Below, in pieces: positions 31,529-39,593 of a stretch of 64,000 nt of DNA (position 1 is its first letter; every line of letters begins with the position of its first letter). Made by a program: the position numbers and the translations under genes. The stretch is from contig NZ_JACHMH010000001.1 of assembly GCF_014204915.1 (NCBI RefSeq), positions 5,481,501 through 5,545,500 on the forward strand, written 5' to 3'. The notes below the pieces were generated by a model, which worked only from the letters and a program-made list of their open reading frames with translations, did no database searches and had not been told where the DNA came from. Origin of the DNA: Crossiella cryophila (GTDB lineage Bacteria; Actinomycetota; Actinomycetes; Mycobacteriales; Pseudonocardiaceae).

Positions 31529-34500
31529 GTGCCACGGGGGGAACGGCCGCTGGACGCGGCGGACAGCGCGCTCGGTCGCTTCGCCGCCGAGCTGCGGGAG
31601 CTGCGCGCGGCGGCCGGGTCACCGACCTACCGCGAACTCGCCGCGCGGGTGGACTACTCGGTCGCCGCGCTGTCCAAGGCCGCCGCCGGCCGGGCCCTGC
31701 CGAGCCTGGCGGTGACCCTGGCCTATGTGCGCGCCTGTGGCGGCGATGCCGGGCAGTGGCAGGAGCGGTGGCGGCGGGTGTCGGCCGAACTCACCGCCGG
31801 TGACGAGCCGGTGGAGACGGGCGCGCCCTATGTCGGGCTCGCGCCGTTCCAGGCCGCGGACGCCGGGCGGTTCTTCGGCCGGGACGCGGTGGTCGGGGAG
31901 CTGCTCGGGCTGACCAGCGAGCGCCGGTTCACCGGGGTGTTCGGGGCCTCAGGGGCCGGCAAGTCCTCGGTTCTGCGGGCGGGGCTGCTGGCTCGCACGC
32001 AGGGGCCCTCGGTGCTGTTCACCCCTGGTCAGCACCCGATGGCCGAGTTCACGGCACGGGTCGGCGGGGACGATCCGCTGGTCGTGGTGGATCAGTTCGA
32101 GGAGGTCTTCACCCTCTGCGAGGACGAGGCCGAGCGGGCCGAGTTCGTCGAGGCACTGGTGGCGGCCGCGGAACAGGGCCGGGCCCGGGTGGTGATCGGG
32201 GTCAGGGCCGACTTCTTCGGGCGCTGCGGGCGGTACCCGGAACTGGTGGCGGCGCTGCGTGGCGGGCAGTTGCTCATCGGCGCGATGGGGCCGGAGGAAC
32301 TGCGGCAGGTGATCACCCGGCCTGCCGCCGACGCGGACTGCATGGTCGAGGCCGCGCTGGTGTCCAGGCTGATCGCGGACGCCGCCGGTCAGCCGGTGGT
32401 GCTGCCGCTGGTCTCGCACGCGCTGCTGGAGACCTGGCGGCGGCGCAGCGGGGCCACCCTCACCCTGGCCGGATATGAGGCGGCGGGCGGGATCGAGCAC
32501 GCCATCGCGCGCACCGCCGAACAGGTCTACACCGGGCTCACCGGGCCGGAACGGGAGATCGCGCGCCGGGTGTTCCTGCGGCTGATCGCCTTCCCGGACG
32601 GCGCCGAACCGGCCAAGCGGCGGGTGCGCCGGGACGAGCTGGAGACCGGCGCGGTGCTGGACCGGCTCACCGCGGCCCGGCTGCTGACCGTGGACGCGGA
32701 CACCGTGGAGTTCAGCCACGAGGCGTTGCTGCGCTGCTGGCCGCGGTTGCGCGAGTGGATCGCCGAGGACCGGGCCGGGCTGCGGGTGCACCGGATGCTC
32801 ACCGAGGCCGCCCAGGTGTGGGAATCGCACGAGCACGACCCCGGCACGCTCTACCGCGGCAGCCGCCTGGCGGTGGCCGGGGACTTCTCGGCCACGGCCG
32901 TGCTCACCGACGTGGAGCAGCGGTTCCTGGCCGCGAGCGTGGCCGCCGAGCAGGCCGAGGCGACCGCAGCCCGGCGGCAGGCCACCCGGTTGCGGCGGCT
33001 GGTCGCGTTGCTGTCGGTGCTGCTGATCCTGGCCACCGCGGCTGGCGGGTACGCGGTGCGGGCCGAGCAGGAGGCCACCGAGCAGCGCAACGTGGCCATC
33101 GCCCGGCGGGTGCTCACCGGCGCGGACGCGGTGCGCGCGGTCGACCCGGCGCTGTCCGGTCAGCTGGTGCTGGCCGCGCACCGGATCGCGCCGCTGGCCG
33201 AGACCAGGGACACCCTGCTCAGCGCCTACGCCGCGCCGCGCTCGGCCCGGCTGTCCGGGCACACCAGCACCGACGTCTACGCCGCCTATGCCCCGGACGG
33301 CAGGCGGATGGCCACCGTCAGCGGGGACGCCACCCTGCGGCTGTGGGAGGTCGCCGGGCCGCCCGCGGAGATCAGCCTGACCAGGCTGTCGGAGAAGTTG
33401 CTGGCGGTGGCCTTCGCGCCGAACGGTCCGCTGCTGGCCACCGTGGGGGAGTCGAGCATCCGGCTGCTGGATGTCAGCGATCCGCGCAAACCGGCGCAGG
33501 TGTGGGCCGAACCCAGTGGCGCGGCGGCCGTGGCCTCGGTGGCCTTCAGCCCCGACGGCGGACTGCTGGCGGTGGCCACCAACCAGAAATCGGTGCGGCT
33601 GCTGGACATCCGCGATCCGCGGCGGCCACGCGAGCTGTCCGCCCCGGCCAGTGCCTCGGCCTCGGACTCGGTCCGCTCGACCACGGTCGCCTTCCGCCGG
33701 GACGGCCGGGTGCTGGCCGTGGCCTCCGGTGACACGGTGCGGCTGTGGGAGGTGGCCGATCCGGTGCGGCCCCGGCCGCTGGGAGTCCTTTCCGGACACA
33801 CCGGCCTGATCACCGGGGTGGCCTTCGACCGGGACGGCCGCTGGCTGGCCACCTCCAGCTGGGACAACCGGGTCCGGCTGTGGGCGGTCGGCGACCCGGC
33901 CACACCGGTGCCCGGCGCCGTGCTCACCGGCCACCCCAGCGCGGTGTGGTCGATCGCGTTCAGCCCCGACGGGACCACCCTGGCCTCCACCGGCGGCGGC
34001 ACCATCCTGTGGGACGTCCGCGACCGCGGCGCGCCCACCGCGATCACCACCATCCCCGGCGGCCGCGCCTCGGCGGTGTTCAGCCCCGACGGCTCGACCA
34101 TCGCGGCCACCGACGCCGACCAGGGCGTGCGCCTGCAGGAACTACGGGCGCTGCCACTGGTCGGCCACCGCGATGTGGTCGCCGCGGTGGCCTTCGCGCC
34201 GGGCGGCCGGATGCTGGCCACCGGCAGCTGGGACGGCACCGCCCGGCTGTGGGACCTCGCCGACCCGAGGGAACGGCGTGAACTGGCCACCGTCACCGGC
34301 GGTGTCGGCCCGATCCGGTCGGTGCAGTTCAGCCCGGACGGCAAGCTGCTCGCGGTCGGCCAGGAGGACGCGGTGCGGCTGTGGGACCTGGCGGATCCCC
34401 GTGCACCCCGGCGCCTGGCGGTGCTGCCCGAATCGGGCGCGGCGGTGGCTTTCTCCCCCGACGGCACCCTGCTCGCCATCGGCGGTCCGGGCGCGTTGAG

Positions 34501-35164
34501 CCTGTGGGCCATGGACGAGCAGCCGCGCCGGATCGTCCGCCGCCCGTACTTCACCGGGATGGTCTGGACCGTGTTGTTCAGTCCAGACGGCCGGACCCTG
34601 GCCACCGGTGGCGATGGCGAGTGGCACACCCGCCTGTGGGACGTGCGCGATCCCGCCAACCCCGTCGTCGTGGAGTTCCCCACCGGCAGGGAGGACATGG
34701 TCACCGCCCGCTCCTTCAGCCCCGACGGCCGCCTGCTGGCGACCTGGCACGAACCGGCGAAAGCCGTGCGGCTGCTCGACATCTCCGACCCTGGCCGCCC
34801 GCGGGAACTGGCCACGCTGTCCGGCCACACCGGCGTGGTGTGGATGTTCGCGTTCTCCCCGGACGGCAGGCTGCTGGCCACCGCGGGCGCGGACCGGACG
34901 ATCCGGCTGTGGGACGTGACCAAGCCGCACCGGCCGGAGCAGGTGGGCACGCTGACCGGGCACACCGACCAGGTGGGCGCGGTGGTGTTCAGCCCGGACA
35001 GCCGATTGCTGGCCAGCAGCGGCACGGACCGGACGGCGCGGCTGTGGGAGACCGACGTGACCCGCGCGCAGGCCGGGCTGTGCGCGGGCGCCCGGCCGAT
35101 CAGCCGGGAACAGTGGGCCCGGCACCTGCCCGAACTCGACTACGCCCCGCCCTGCGGGGGCTGA
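31529..35164 (+). CDS. XRE-HTH / STAND NTPase / WD40 protein 1
   Basis: This 1211-aa protein starts at the GTG at 31529, with AGGAGG at 31518-31523. Residues about 8-85 are an XRE-like helix-turn-helix (TYRELAARVDYSVAALSKAAAG). A STAND-type NTPase follows: Walker A GASGAGKSS near 138 and Walker B LVVVDQFEEVFTLC near 180, with the conserved ADFFGRCGRYPEL and LPLVSHALLETWRRR. A single transmembrane helix lies at about 487-510 (LVALLSVLLILATAAGGYAV). Then come 14 WD40 repeats (RLWDVxDPxxP type), enough for two seven-bladed propellers. Such proteins sense signals by the repeats and switch by NTP-driven oligomerisation; the signal here is unknown. The HTH plus a divergent secreted operon suggests it controls that operon. 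Confidence 0.88.
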   Translation: MPRGERPLDAADSALGRFAAELRELRAAAGSPTYRELAARVDYSVAALSKAAAGRALPSLAVTLAYVRACGGDAGQWQERWRRVSAELTAGDEPVETGAPYVGLAPFQAADAGRFFGRDAVVGELLGLTSERRFTGVFGASGAGKSSVLRAGLLARTQGPSVLFTPGQHPMAEFTARVGGDDPLVVVDQFEEVFTLCEDEAERAEFVEALVAAAEQGRARVVIGVRADFFGRCGRYPELVAALRGGQLLIGAMGPEELRQVITRPAADADCMVEAALVSRLIADAAGQPVVLPLVSHALLETWRRRSGATLTLAGYEAAGGIEHAIARTAEQVYTGLTGPEREIARRVFLRLIAFPDGAEPAKRRVRRDELETGAVLDRLTAARLLTVDADTVEFSHEALLRCWPRLREWIAEDRAGLRVHRMLTEAAQVWESHEHDPGTLYRGSRLAVAGDFSATAVLTDVEQRFLAASVAAEQAEATAARRQATRLRRLVALLSVLLILATAAGGYAVRAEQEATEQRNVAIARRVLTGADAVRAVDPALSGQLVLAAHRIAPLAETRDTLLSAYAAPRSARLSGHTSTDVYAAYAPDGRRMATVSGDATLRLWEVAGPPAEISLTRLSEKLLAVAFAPNGPLLATVGESSIRLLDVSDPRKPAQVWAEPSGAAAVASVAFSPDGGLLAVATNQKSVRLLDIRDPRRPRELSAPASASASDSVRSTTVAFRRDGRVLAVASGDTVRLWEVADPVRPRPLGVLSGHTGLITGVAFDRDGRWLATSSWDNRVRLWAVGDPATPVPGAVLTGHPSAVWSIAFSPDGTTLASTGGGTILWDVRDRGAPTAITTIPGGRASAVFSPDGSTIAATDADQGVRLQELRALPLVGHRDVVAAVAFAPGGRMLATGSWDGTARLWDLADPRERRELATVTGGVGPIRSVQFSPDGKLLAVGQEDAVRLWDLADPRAPRRLAVLPESGAAVAFSPDGTLLAIGGPGALSLWAMDEQPRRIVRRPYFTGMVWTVLFSPDGRTLATGGDGEWHTRLWDVRDPANPVVVEFPTGREDMVTARSFSPDGRLLATWHEPAKAVRLLDISDPGRPRELATLSGHTGVVWMFAFSPDGRLLATAGADRTIRLWDVTKPHRPEQVGTLTGHTDQVGAVVFSPDSRLLASSGTDRTARLWETDVTRAQAGLCAGARPISREQWARHLPELDYAPPCGG

Positions 35165-35207
35165 CCGGGCGGGGATCGATCCCGGGCACTCGCGGTAGCG
35201 TCCGGGC

Positions 35208-35879
35208 ATGCCGAGGTTGTGGTGGCTCAAGGCACTGCTGGTGCTGCTGATCGGGTGGCTGGTGCTGGCCTCGGCGGCCAGGTGGTGGCCGTTCCAGCGA
35301 CCCACCGGACCGGATCTCGGTGCGCCGCACCAGGTGTGTCCCGCCGCGCCCGCGCCGGGTCAGCCGGTGCCCGCCGCGGTGCCGCACCACCCCGAGGGTC
35401 CCGCCTACACCGGACCCGGTCCGCATCCCATCGCCGTGTTCGATCGCGCCAGTGCCGACCGGCAACTGCTGGCCGGCGGTCAGCTCCCGCACCGCCCGGT
35501 GGGCGTGGACGAGCTGACCGGGTTCACCCTGCCGCCGCGGTGGCGGCCCACGGCGGAGCGCGGCACCGATGCCCGGCTGGTGGCCTGCGTGTACTACGCC
35601 GCACTGGGCACGGACGAACGGATGTGCCGCTACCACGGCAGCGCGATCCTGTTGCACAGCGCCACTTACACGGTGGTCGTGCGCGAGGCGCGGACCGCCC
35701 GCGAGGTGGCGACCTTCGACCTGGCCAGCCGGTTCATCAGCACCGAGCGGCGGGAGCCGGAGCAGCTGGGCTGCCCCAGGGTGACCTTGCAATCCACCGG
35801 CCGGAACGACGGCACCATGCCGCCGGTGAACGCGGAGTTCCTGGATGCGTTGCGCCCCTTGGCCGAGCAATCCCGCTGA
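35208..35879 (+). CDS. Small membrane-anchored protein of unknown function
   Basis: This 223-aa protein has one N-terminal hydrophobic segment (LLVLLIGWLVLASAARWW, residues 10-28), so it is membrane-anchored or secreted with a Pro-rich spacer after it. The rest includes four cysteines (VCPAAP, LVACVYY, ERMCRYHG, LGCPRV) and a beta-rich segment YTVVVREARTAREVATFDL. No family was recognised. It starts 43 bases after the STAND gene on the same strand and could be co-transcribed with it. It might be an accessory part of that system, but this is only positional. Confidence 0.7.
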   Translation: MPRLWWLKALLVLLIGWLVLASAARWWPFQRPTGPDLGAPHQVCPAAPAPGQPVPAAVPHHPEGPAYTGPGPHPIAVFDRASADRQLLAGGQLPHRPVGVDELTGFTLPPRWRPTAERGTDARLVACVYYAALGTDERMCRYHGSAILLHSATYTVVVREARTAREVATFDLASRFISTERREPEQLGCPRVTLQSTGRNDGTMPPVNAEFLDALRPLAEQSR

Positions 35880-35949
35880 GTCCGGGGCGCAGCCGGTCCC
35901 AGGTGGCGGGACTGCTGGCGGCGGCGTGCAGGCAGACGAGGTCGGGCAT
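35870..35949 (-). pseudogene. Truncated alpha/beta-hydrolase gene (N-terminus only)
   Basis: From the ATG at 35949, with a good GGAGGATCC ribosome-binding site, the frame reads MPDLVCLHAAASSPATWDRL and RPGL. This is the first strand and oxyanion region of alpha/beta-hydrolases. Similarity then ends, and the frame runs on as low-complexity sequence antisense to the preceding gene until 35737. It lies 14 bases after the EamA gene, so it was once the second gene of that operon and has lost nearly all its coding sequence. Confidence 0.65.
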
Positions 35950-35963
35950 GGGGATCCTCCGGG

Positions 35964-36794
35964 TCAGGTCGAGACGAGCAGGACGCCGCCGATGACGGCG
36001 GCCAACCCGGCCACGCGCCAGGCGGTCAGGCGTTCGCGCAGTACCAGGACGCCGAGCAGCACGCCGAGCACCACGTTGAGGGTGCGGCCGGTGGCCACCG
36101 CGGACACCGGTTCCAGCGTCATCGCCACCAGCACCAGGCCGTAGCTCGCCGGGATCAGCACCGCGATCGGCAGTGCCCGCCGCCAGTGCGCGAGCACCGG
36201 GCCGAGGCGTTCCCGGCGGGGCCGGATGACCGCGGTGAGCATCAGGACCTGACCCAGGTTGGCCACCGCCAGGTAGGGCAGTACCTGGGCGCCGAGGGTG
36301 GTGATCGCGTAGGCGTCCCACAGGGTGTAGCCGCAGCTGCACACCGCGACCGCCAGGCCCAGCAGGGTGCCGCGGGCCACCCCCGGCCGGGTCCACATCC
36401 GGTCCAGGGCCAGCACGCCGCCGAGTACCAGGCCGACGCCGCTCCACACCTGGAGCCCCGGCCAGCCCGCCGCGGGGATGCCGGCCAGGGTGACCAGCAC
36501 CGGCGGAGTGCCCCGGCTGACCGGGTAGACCACCGAGAACTCCCCGGCCCGGTAGGCCCGTTGCAGGACAACGGCGTAGGCGGTGTGCAGCAGCATGCTC
36601 ACCAGCGCCGGCCACACCGAGGGCAGCACCGGGCCCCGTGCGATCGCCCAGCCCAGCAGGCCGAGTGCGACCGGCGCGGTGATCACCGAGTACAGCCAGA
36701 CGAACTCGGGCCCCTGCTGCGCGGAGGACTTGACCAGCAGGTTCCATCCGGCGTGGCACAGCGCGGCCACCGCCAACAACCCCAGAGCTATCAC
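35964..36794 (-). CDS. EamA/DMT-family membrane transporter
   Basis: This 276-aa protein has about ten hydrophobic helices in two EamA halves (each about 130 aa). Characteristic segments are ALCHAGWNLLVKSS in helix 1, YSVVYPVSRGTPPVLV at the end of the first half, and SAVATGRTLNVVLGVLLGVLVLRERLT in the second. Such carriers export amino acids, nucleotide precursors or drugs. The start is a GTG at 36794 immediately beside a palindrome at 36795-36809, with no ribosome-binding site, suggesting a leaderless message. It is divergent from a TetR gene that probably represses it. The substrate is unknown. Confidence 0.88.
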   Translation of the reverse strand: MIALGLLAVAALCHAGWNLLVKSSAQQGPEFVWLYSVITAPVALGLLGWAIARGPVLPSVWPALVSMLLHTAYAVVLQRAYRAGEFSVVYPVSRGTPPVLVTLAGIPAAGWPGLQVWSGVGLVLGGVLALDRMWTRPGVARGTLLGLAVAVCSCGYTLWDAYAITTLGAQVLPYLAVANLGQVLMLTAVIRPRRERLGPVLAHWRRALPIAVLIPASYGLVLVAMTLEPVSAVATGRTLNVVLGVLLGVLVLRERLTAWRVAGLAAVIGGVLLVST

Positions 36795-36832
36795 GTAGAC
36801 AGTGTCTACAAGCTAGAGTAGACGCTGTCTAC
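36795..36832. promoter_or_regulatory. Twin TetR operators between EamA and TetR genes
   Basis: GTAGACAGTGTCTAC (36795-36809) has perfect 7-bp arms. GTAGACGCTGTCTAC (36818-36832) has 6-bp arms. Centres are 23 bp apart, about two helical turns. They fill most of the 52-bp gap between the divergent starts, as expected for a TetR protein controlling itself and an exporter. Confidence 0.85.
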
Positions 36833-36846
36833 GAAGGGACTGGCCG

Positions 36847-37368
36847 ATGGTGGCGGACGATCTCCGGGAACAGCTGCTCAACGCGGCCGCCGAACTGCTC
36901 GACGAGAGCGGGGCGGAGGCGGTGACCATCCGGGAGACCGCGCGCCGCTGCGGCGTCTCGCACGGGGCGCCACGCAGGCACTTCCCCGCGCGCAACGTAC
37001 TGCTCGGGCACCTGGCCAAGCGGATCGCCGGGGAACTGGGCGCCGAACTGGACGGCACCGACGAATCGCCGGAGCGGCTCGCCCGCGGCTACCTCGACTT
37101 CGCCGTGCGCCGCCCGCACGCCTTCGACCTGCTCTTCCGGCACGACCTCCTCGAAGCCTCCGGCGCCGACCTGCGCTCGACCACCATTCCGCTGGTCCGG
37201 CGCTGGTGCGCGGCCTGGCTGACGCGGCATCCAGCGGACAGCGAGGCCGACGCGCTCACCCGCCTGGTCGGCGTGCACGGCATCGCCTCGCTGACCGCGC
37301 ACCAGGCCCACGCCGCCCTCGGCCTGTCCCCGGCGGCACTGCTGGCGCGGGTGCTGGCCGCGGACTGA
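36847..37368 (+). CDS. TetR-family regulator 1
   Basis: This 173-aa protein has an N-terminal TetR HTH (REQLLNAAAELLDESGAEAVTIRETARRCGVSHGAPRRHF, residues 7-47). The C-terminal ligand domain of the WHG type contains YLDFAVRRPHAFDLLFRHDL and LVGVHGIASL. AAGGGA lies nine bases before the ATG. Two palindromes upstream are the probable binding sites. It likely represses the divergent EamA transporter, released by the transported or a related compound. Confidence 0.9.
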   Translation: MVADDLREQLLNAAAELLDESGAEAVTIRETARRCGVSHGAPRRHFPARNVLLGHLAKRIAGELGAELDGTDESPERLARGYLDFAVRRPHAFDLLFRHDLLEASGADLRSTTIPLVRRWCAAWLTRHPADSEADALTRLVGVHGIASLTAHQAHAALGLSPAALLARVLAAD

Positions 37369-37369
37369 G

Positions 37370-38311
37370 TCAGCGCGGCAGCGGCTCGTCCACGCAGTCG
37401 GCCAGCTCGGCCGCGGCGGCCTGGTGACCGGCCTCCACCGCTGCCCGCAGCAGGTGCGGGCGGCGTTCGGTGCGGCCGATCCGGGTGCTGCCCAGCGGCG
37501 GGCGGATCTGCAGCGTCGCCGGGTGTTCGGCCAGCAGCCGCTCCTCCTCGGCCCGCATCAGATTGCCGCGCAGCCACGGTTCGAGCGTGCCCGGCGCGTG
37601 CCGGGTGAACCAGCGCCTGGCCACCAGGCGCTCCACGAAGGACGGGGGAGTGGCCACCTCGTCCGTACGCCGGGTGCGCAACGCGACCAGGTGCGTGGCG
37701 CCCTGGGTGAGCGCGGTGCGCACCGGGACCGTCTCGCTCAGTCCGGCGTCCACATAGGACCGCCCGTCGATCCGCACCGGGTCGCCCGCCAGGATCGGCA
37801 TCGCGGTCGAGGCGCGCAGCGCGGCCTGCACGCCTGCCTGGTCCCGGAGGTGTTCGTGCAGGTCAACGGCCTGGCCGGTGAGCGCGTCGGTGGCCATCGG
37901 GTGGAACTCCACCGGATTGTCCAGGATCTCCTGGAACCCCAGCGGCATGATCTTGGTGTACACGGTGTCCACCAGGAACCCGGTGTCCACCACCGGCTTG
38001 CGGCGCAGCGCGTTGCGCAGGTTGATGGTCGAACCCATGACCACCGGGTCCCACCAGGCGTGCATGGTGCGCTCCGCGCGCCCGGACAGTAGCCAGGCGG
38101 CGTTGAGCGCACCCGCCGAACTGCCGTAGACGGCGTCGAACAGCGGCAACAGGCCCTGGCGCTCGATCGGGATGGTCATGCCGCTGGAGTAGGCGCCGCG
38201 AGAGCTGCCGCCCTCGATCAACAGCACCAGGCGCGCGTCATCGCGCCGCTGTCCAGGGATGCTGCCCTGGCGCCTGCGCTCGCGCAGCAGCTGGGTCACG
38301 GAGAGGGTCAC
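37370..38311 (-). CDS. Patatin-like phospholipase family protein
   Basis: This 313-aa protein carries the patatin Ser-Asp dyad: the oxyanion loop IEGGSSRGAYSSG (33-44), nucleophile S65 in VYGSSAGALNA, and D188 in SYVDAGLSE. It is close to the YjjU-type bacterial patatins of similar length. It should hydrolyse acyl esters of lipids, probably in the cytoplasm because no signal peptide is present. The GTG start has AAAGGA upstream. It is divergent from TetR 2, whose promoter region is shared, so regulation by that protein is plausible. Confidence 0.9.
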   Translation of the reverse strand: MTLSVTQLLRERRRQGSIPGQRRDDARLVLLIEGGSSRGAYSSGMTIPIERQGLLPLFDAVYGSSAGALNAAWLLSGRAERTMHAWWDPVVMGSTINLRNALRRKPVVDTGFLVDTVYTKIMPLGFQEILDNPVEFHPMATDALTGQAVDLHEHLRDQAGVQAALRASTAMPILAGDPVRIDGRSYVDAGLSETVPVRTALTQGATHLVALRTRRTDEVATPPSFVERLVARRWFTRHAPGTLEPWLRGNLMRAEEERLLAEHPATLQIRPPLGSTRIGRTERRPHLLRAAVEAGHQAAAAELADCVDEPLPR

Positions 38312-38328
38312 CGGTCCTTTGTACCACC

Positions 38329-38385
38329 GTTCCGTATCGTTGTTCCGTAACGTCTGTCCAGCCTATGTGGACGAAGTGCTAGGGT
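38329..38385. promoter_or_regulatory. Divergent patatin/TetR 2 promoter with repeats
   Basis: Two direct copies of GTTCCGTA (38329-38336, 38342-38349) lie 13 bp apart. An inverted repeat GTCCA-N7-TGGAC covers 38356-38372, and a TAGGGT -10 element lies at 38380-38385. The -10 is only seven bases before the GTG start of TetR 2 at 38393, so the message is probably leaderless. Either repeat could be the TetR site. Confidence 0.55.
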
Positions 38386-38392
38386 CGGCGGT

Positions 38393-38986
38393 GTGCCCAG
38401 GGTGAAACAGCGCACCGACGCCCTCCGCGAGCGCGGGCTGGCCAGTGCGCTGGAGGTGCTCGCCGAGCAGGGCGTGGCCGGGCTGACCACGCGCACCGTG
38501 GCCAGCAGGGCGAACGCCTCGGTGCCCGCCATCTACGAGGTCTTCGGCGACAAGTCCGGCCTGGTCAGGGAGGTCTTCTTCGAGGGCTTCCGGCTGCTGG
38601 CCGCCGAGCTGTCCGCGTTGCCGCCGACCGAGGATCCGCTCAGGGCGTTGCGGCGGCTGGCCGAGGGCTTCCGCCGGTTCGTCAGCGCGCACCCGGTGCT
38701 GGCCGAGGTGATGTTCGCCCGGCCGTTCGCCGATTTCGACCCGACCGCGGCCGAGGTCAAGGCCGGGGTCAAGGTCCGCAAGATCTTCGTCCAGCACATC
38801 AGGGCCGCCCTGGACGCCGGACTGATCGTGGGCGACCCGGCCGATGTCGCGCTGGTCTACTTCACCATGGTCCAGGGCCTGGCCGCGGCGGAGAGCGCCT
38901 TGCGGCTCGGCGGCTCGAAGCAGTCGGTGGACCGGCGCTGGCGGCTGGGCCTCGACGCCCTGCTGCGCGGGCTCGGCCCGGGTTAG
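38393..38986 (+). CDS. TetR-family regulator 2
   Basis: This 197-aa protein has an HTH at about residues 8-52 (LASALEVLAEQGVAGLTTRTVASRANASVPAIYEVFGDKSGL). A TetR_C-type helical domain includes FRRFVSAHPVLAEVMFARPF and VALVYFTMVQGLAAAE. It starts with GTG and lacks an obvious ribosome-binding site. The divergent patatin gene is the likely target, perhaps with a lipid-like ligand. A strong hairpin follows at 38998-39033. Confidence 0.88.
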   Translation: MPRVKQRTDALRERGLASALEVLAEQGVAGLTTRTVASRANASVPAIYEVFGDKSGLVREVFFEGFRLLAAELSALPPTEDPLRALRRLAEGFRRFVSAHPVLAEVMFARPFADFDPTAAEVKAGVKVRKIFVQHIRAALDAGLIVGDPADVALVYFTMVQGLAAAESALRLGGSKQSVDRRWRLGLDALLRGLGPG

Positions 38987-38997
38987 TTCGTTCCGCG

Positions 38998-39033
38998 GGC
39001 TCCACGCGCCCGGGGAACGGAGCGCGTGGAGCC
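38998..39033 (+). terminator. Terminator hairpin after TetR 2
   Basis: GGCTCCACGCGC (38998-39009) pairs perfectly with GCGCGTGGAGCC (39022-39033) across a 12-base loop, starting 11 bases after the TetR stop. Confidence 0.8.
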
Positions 39034-39057
39034 GACTGCTGGACTACCGCCGGCCGG

Positions 39058-39216
39058 TCACCAGGAGATGCGGTGCGAGACCGCCAGGACCTGCTGCGGT
39101 TCGCACCGTGCCGGGTGACCCGTGCCCAGTACGGTGCCGGTGACCGCCGCCGTGTCCCAGGCCCGGCTGACCGGGCCGACTGATAGTGCGTTCGTGCTGA
39201 CCCTCGTTGTGTTCAC
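39058..39216 (-). CDS. Possible small protein (52 aa), unknown
   Basis: The frame starts with GTG at 39216, preceded by GAGGGG at a good distance, and ends with TGA at 39058. The peptide begins VNTTRVSTNALSVGPVSRAW and has one Cys. It resembles no family I know and has no signal peptide or membrane segment. A longer overlapping frame in another register (39044-39325) looks less natural. It could be a real small gene convergent with TetR 2 or chance; the ribosome-binding site is the main support. Confidence 0.35.
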   Translation of the reverse strand: MNTTRVSTNALSVGPVSRAWDTAAVTGTVLGTGHPARCEPQQVLAVSHRISW

Positions 39217-39593
39217 ATTGACCCCTCACGTCCAGAACTCCCCGGTAGGACCCGGACGGCTCAAGGTCTACGCGGGTTGAGGTTGTCTGGTGTCGGCGCT
39301 CCCGCCGTACAAACAACCTCCGCACTACCCGGACCTGCGGTAACGCCTAGATCACGGGCCGGGGCGGCGGGGCGGGCCGCGCGGTAACCCACTGGTCGCC
39401 CGGCCCGGCCTCTGCTAGCTTGGCGTTGTCTACCGCTTGCGGGTTCCGGACAAATGTCCCCCGAAGCGTGTGTGTGAGATCCCGGAGAAGCACTGCCGGA
39501 TGTGGCCTGAGCATTGGCCTTCCCCCAGTCCGAACGGGTGTCTCGATCAACCTCAGTGATCAACAGTGATCCATCGAACCGAAAGAAAATCCC
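39217..39593 (+). other. Long intergenic region upstream of the Rho paralogue
   Basis: These 377 bases hold no convincing gene. They are less GC-rich than their surroundings near the Rho start. They contain a direct repeat CAGTGATC near 39555-39575 and a GAAAGAAAA ribosome-binding site just before the ATG. Such a leader could hold attenuation elements, since rho genes are often autoregulated, but no specific hairpin was identified. Confidence 0.45.

Noticed and set aside
39044-39325. A 93-codon minus-strand frame overlapping the 52-aa candidate.
   Set aside because: Its start lacks a ribosome-binding site and the composition (His, Gly and Arg-rich tail) looks like noncoding GC-rich sequence.
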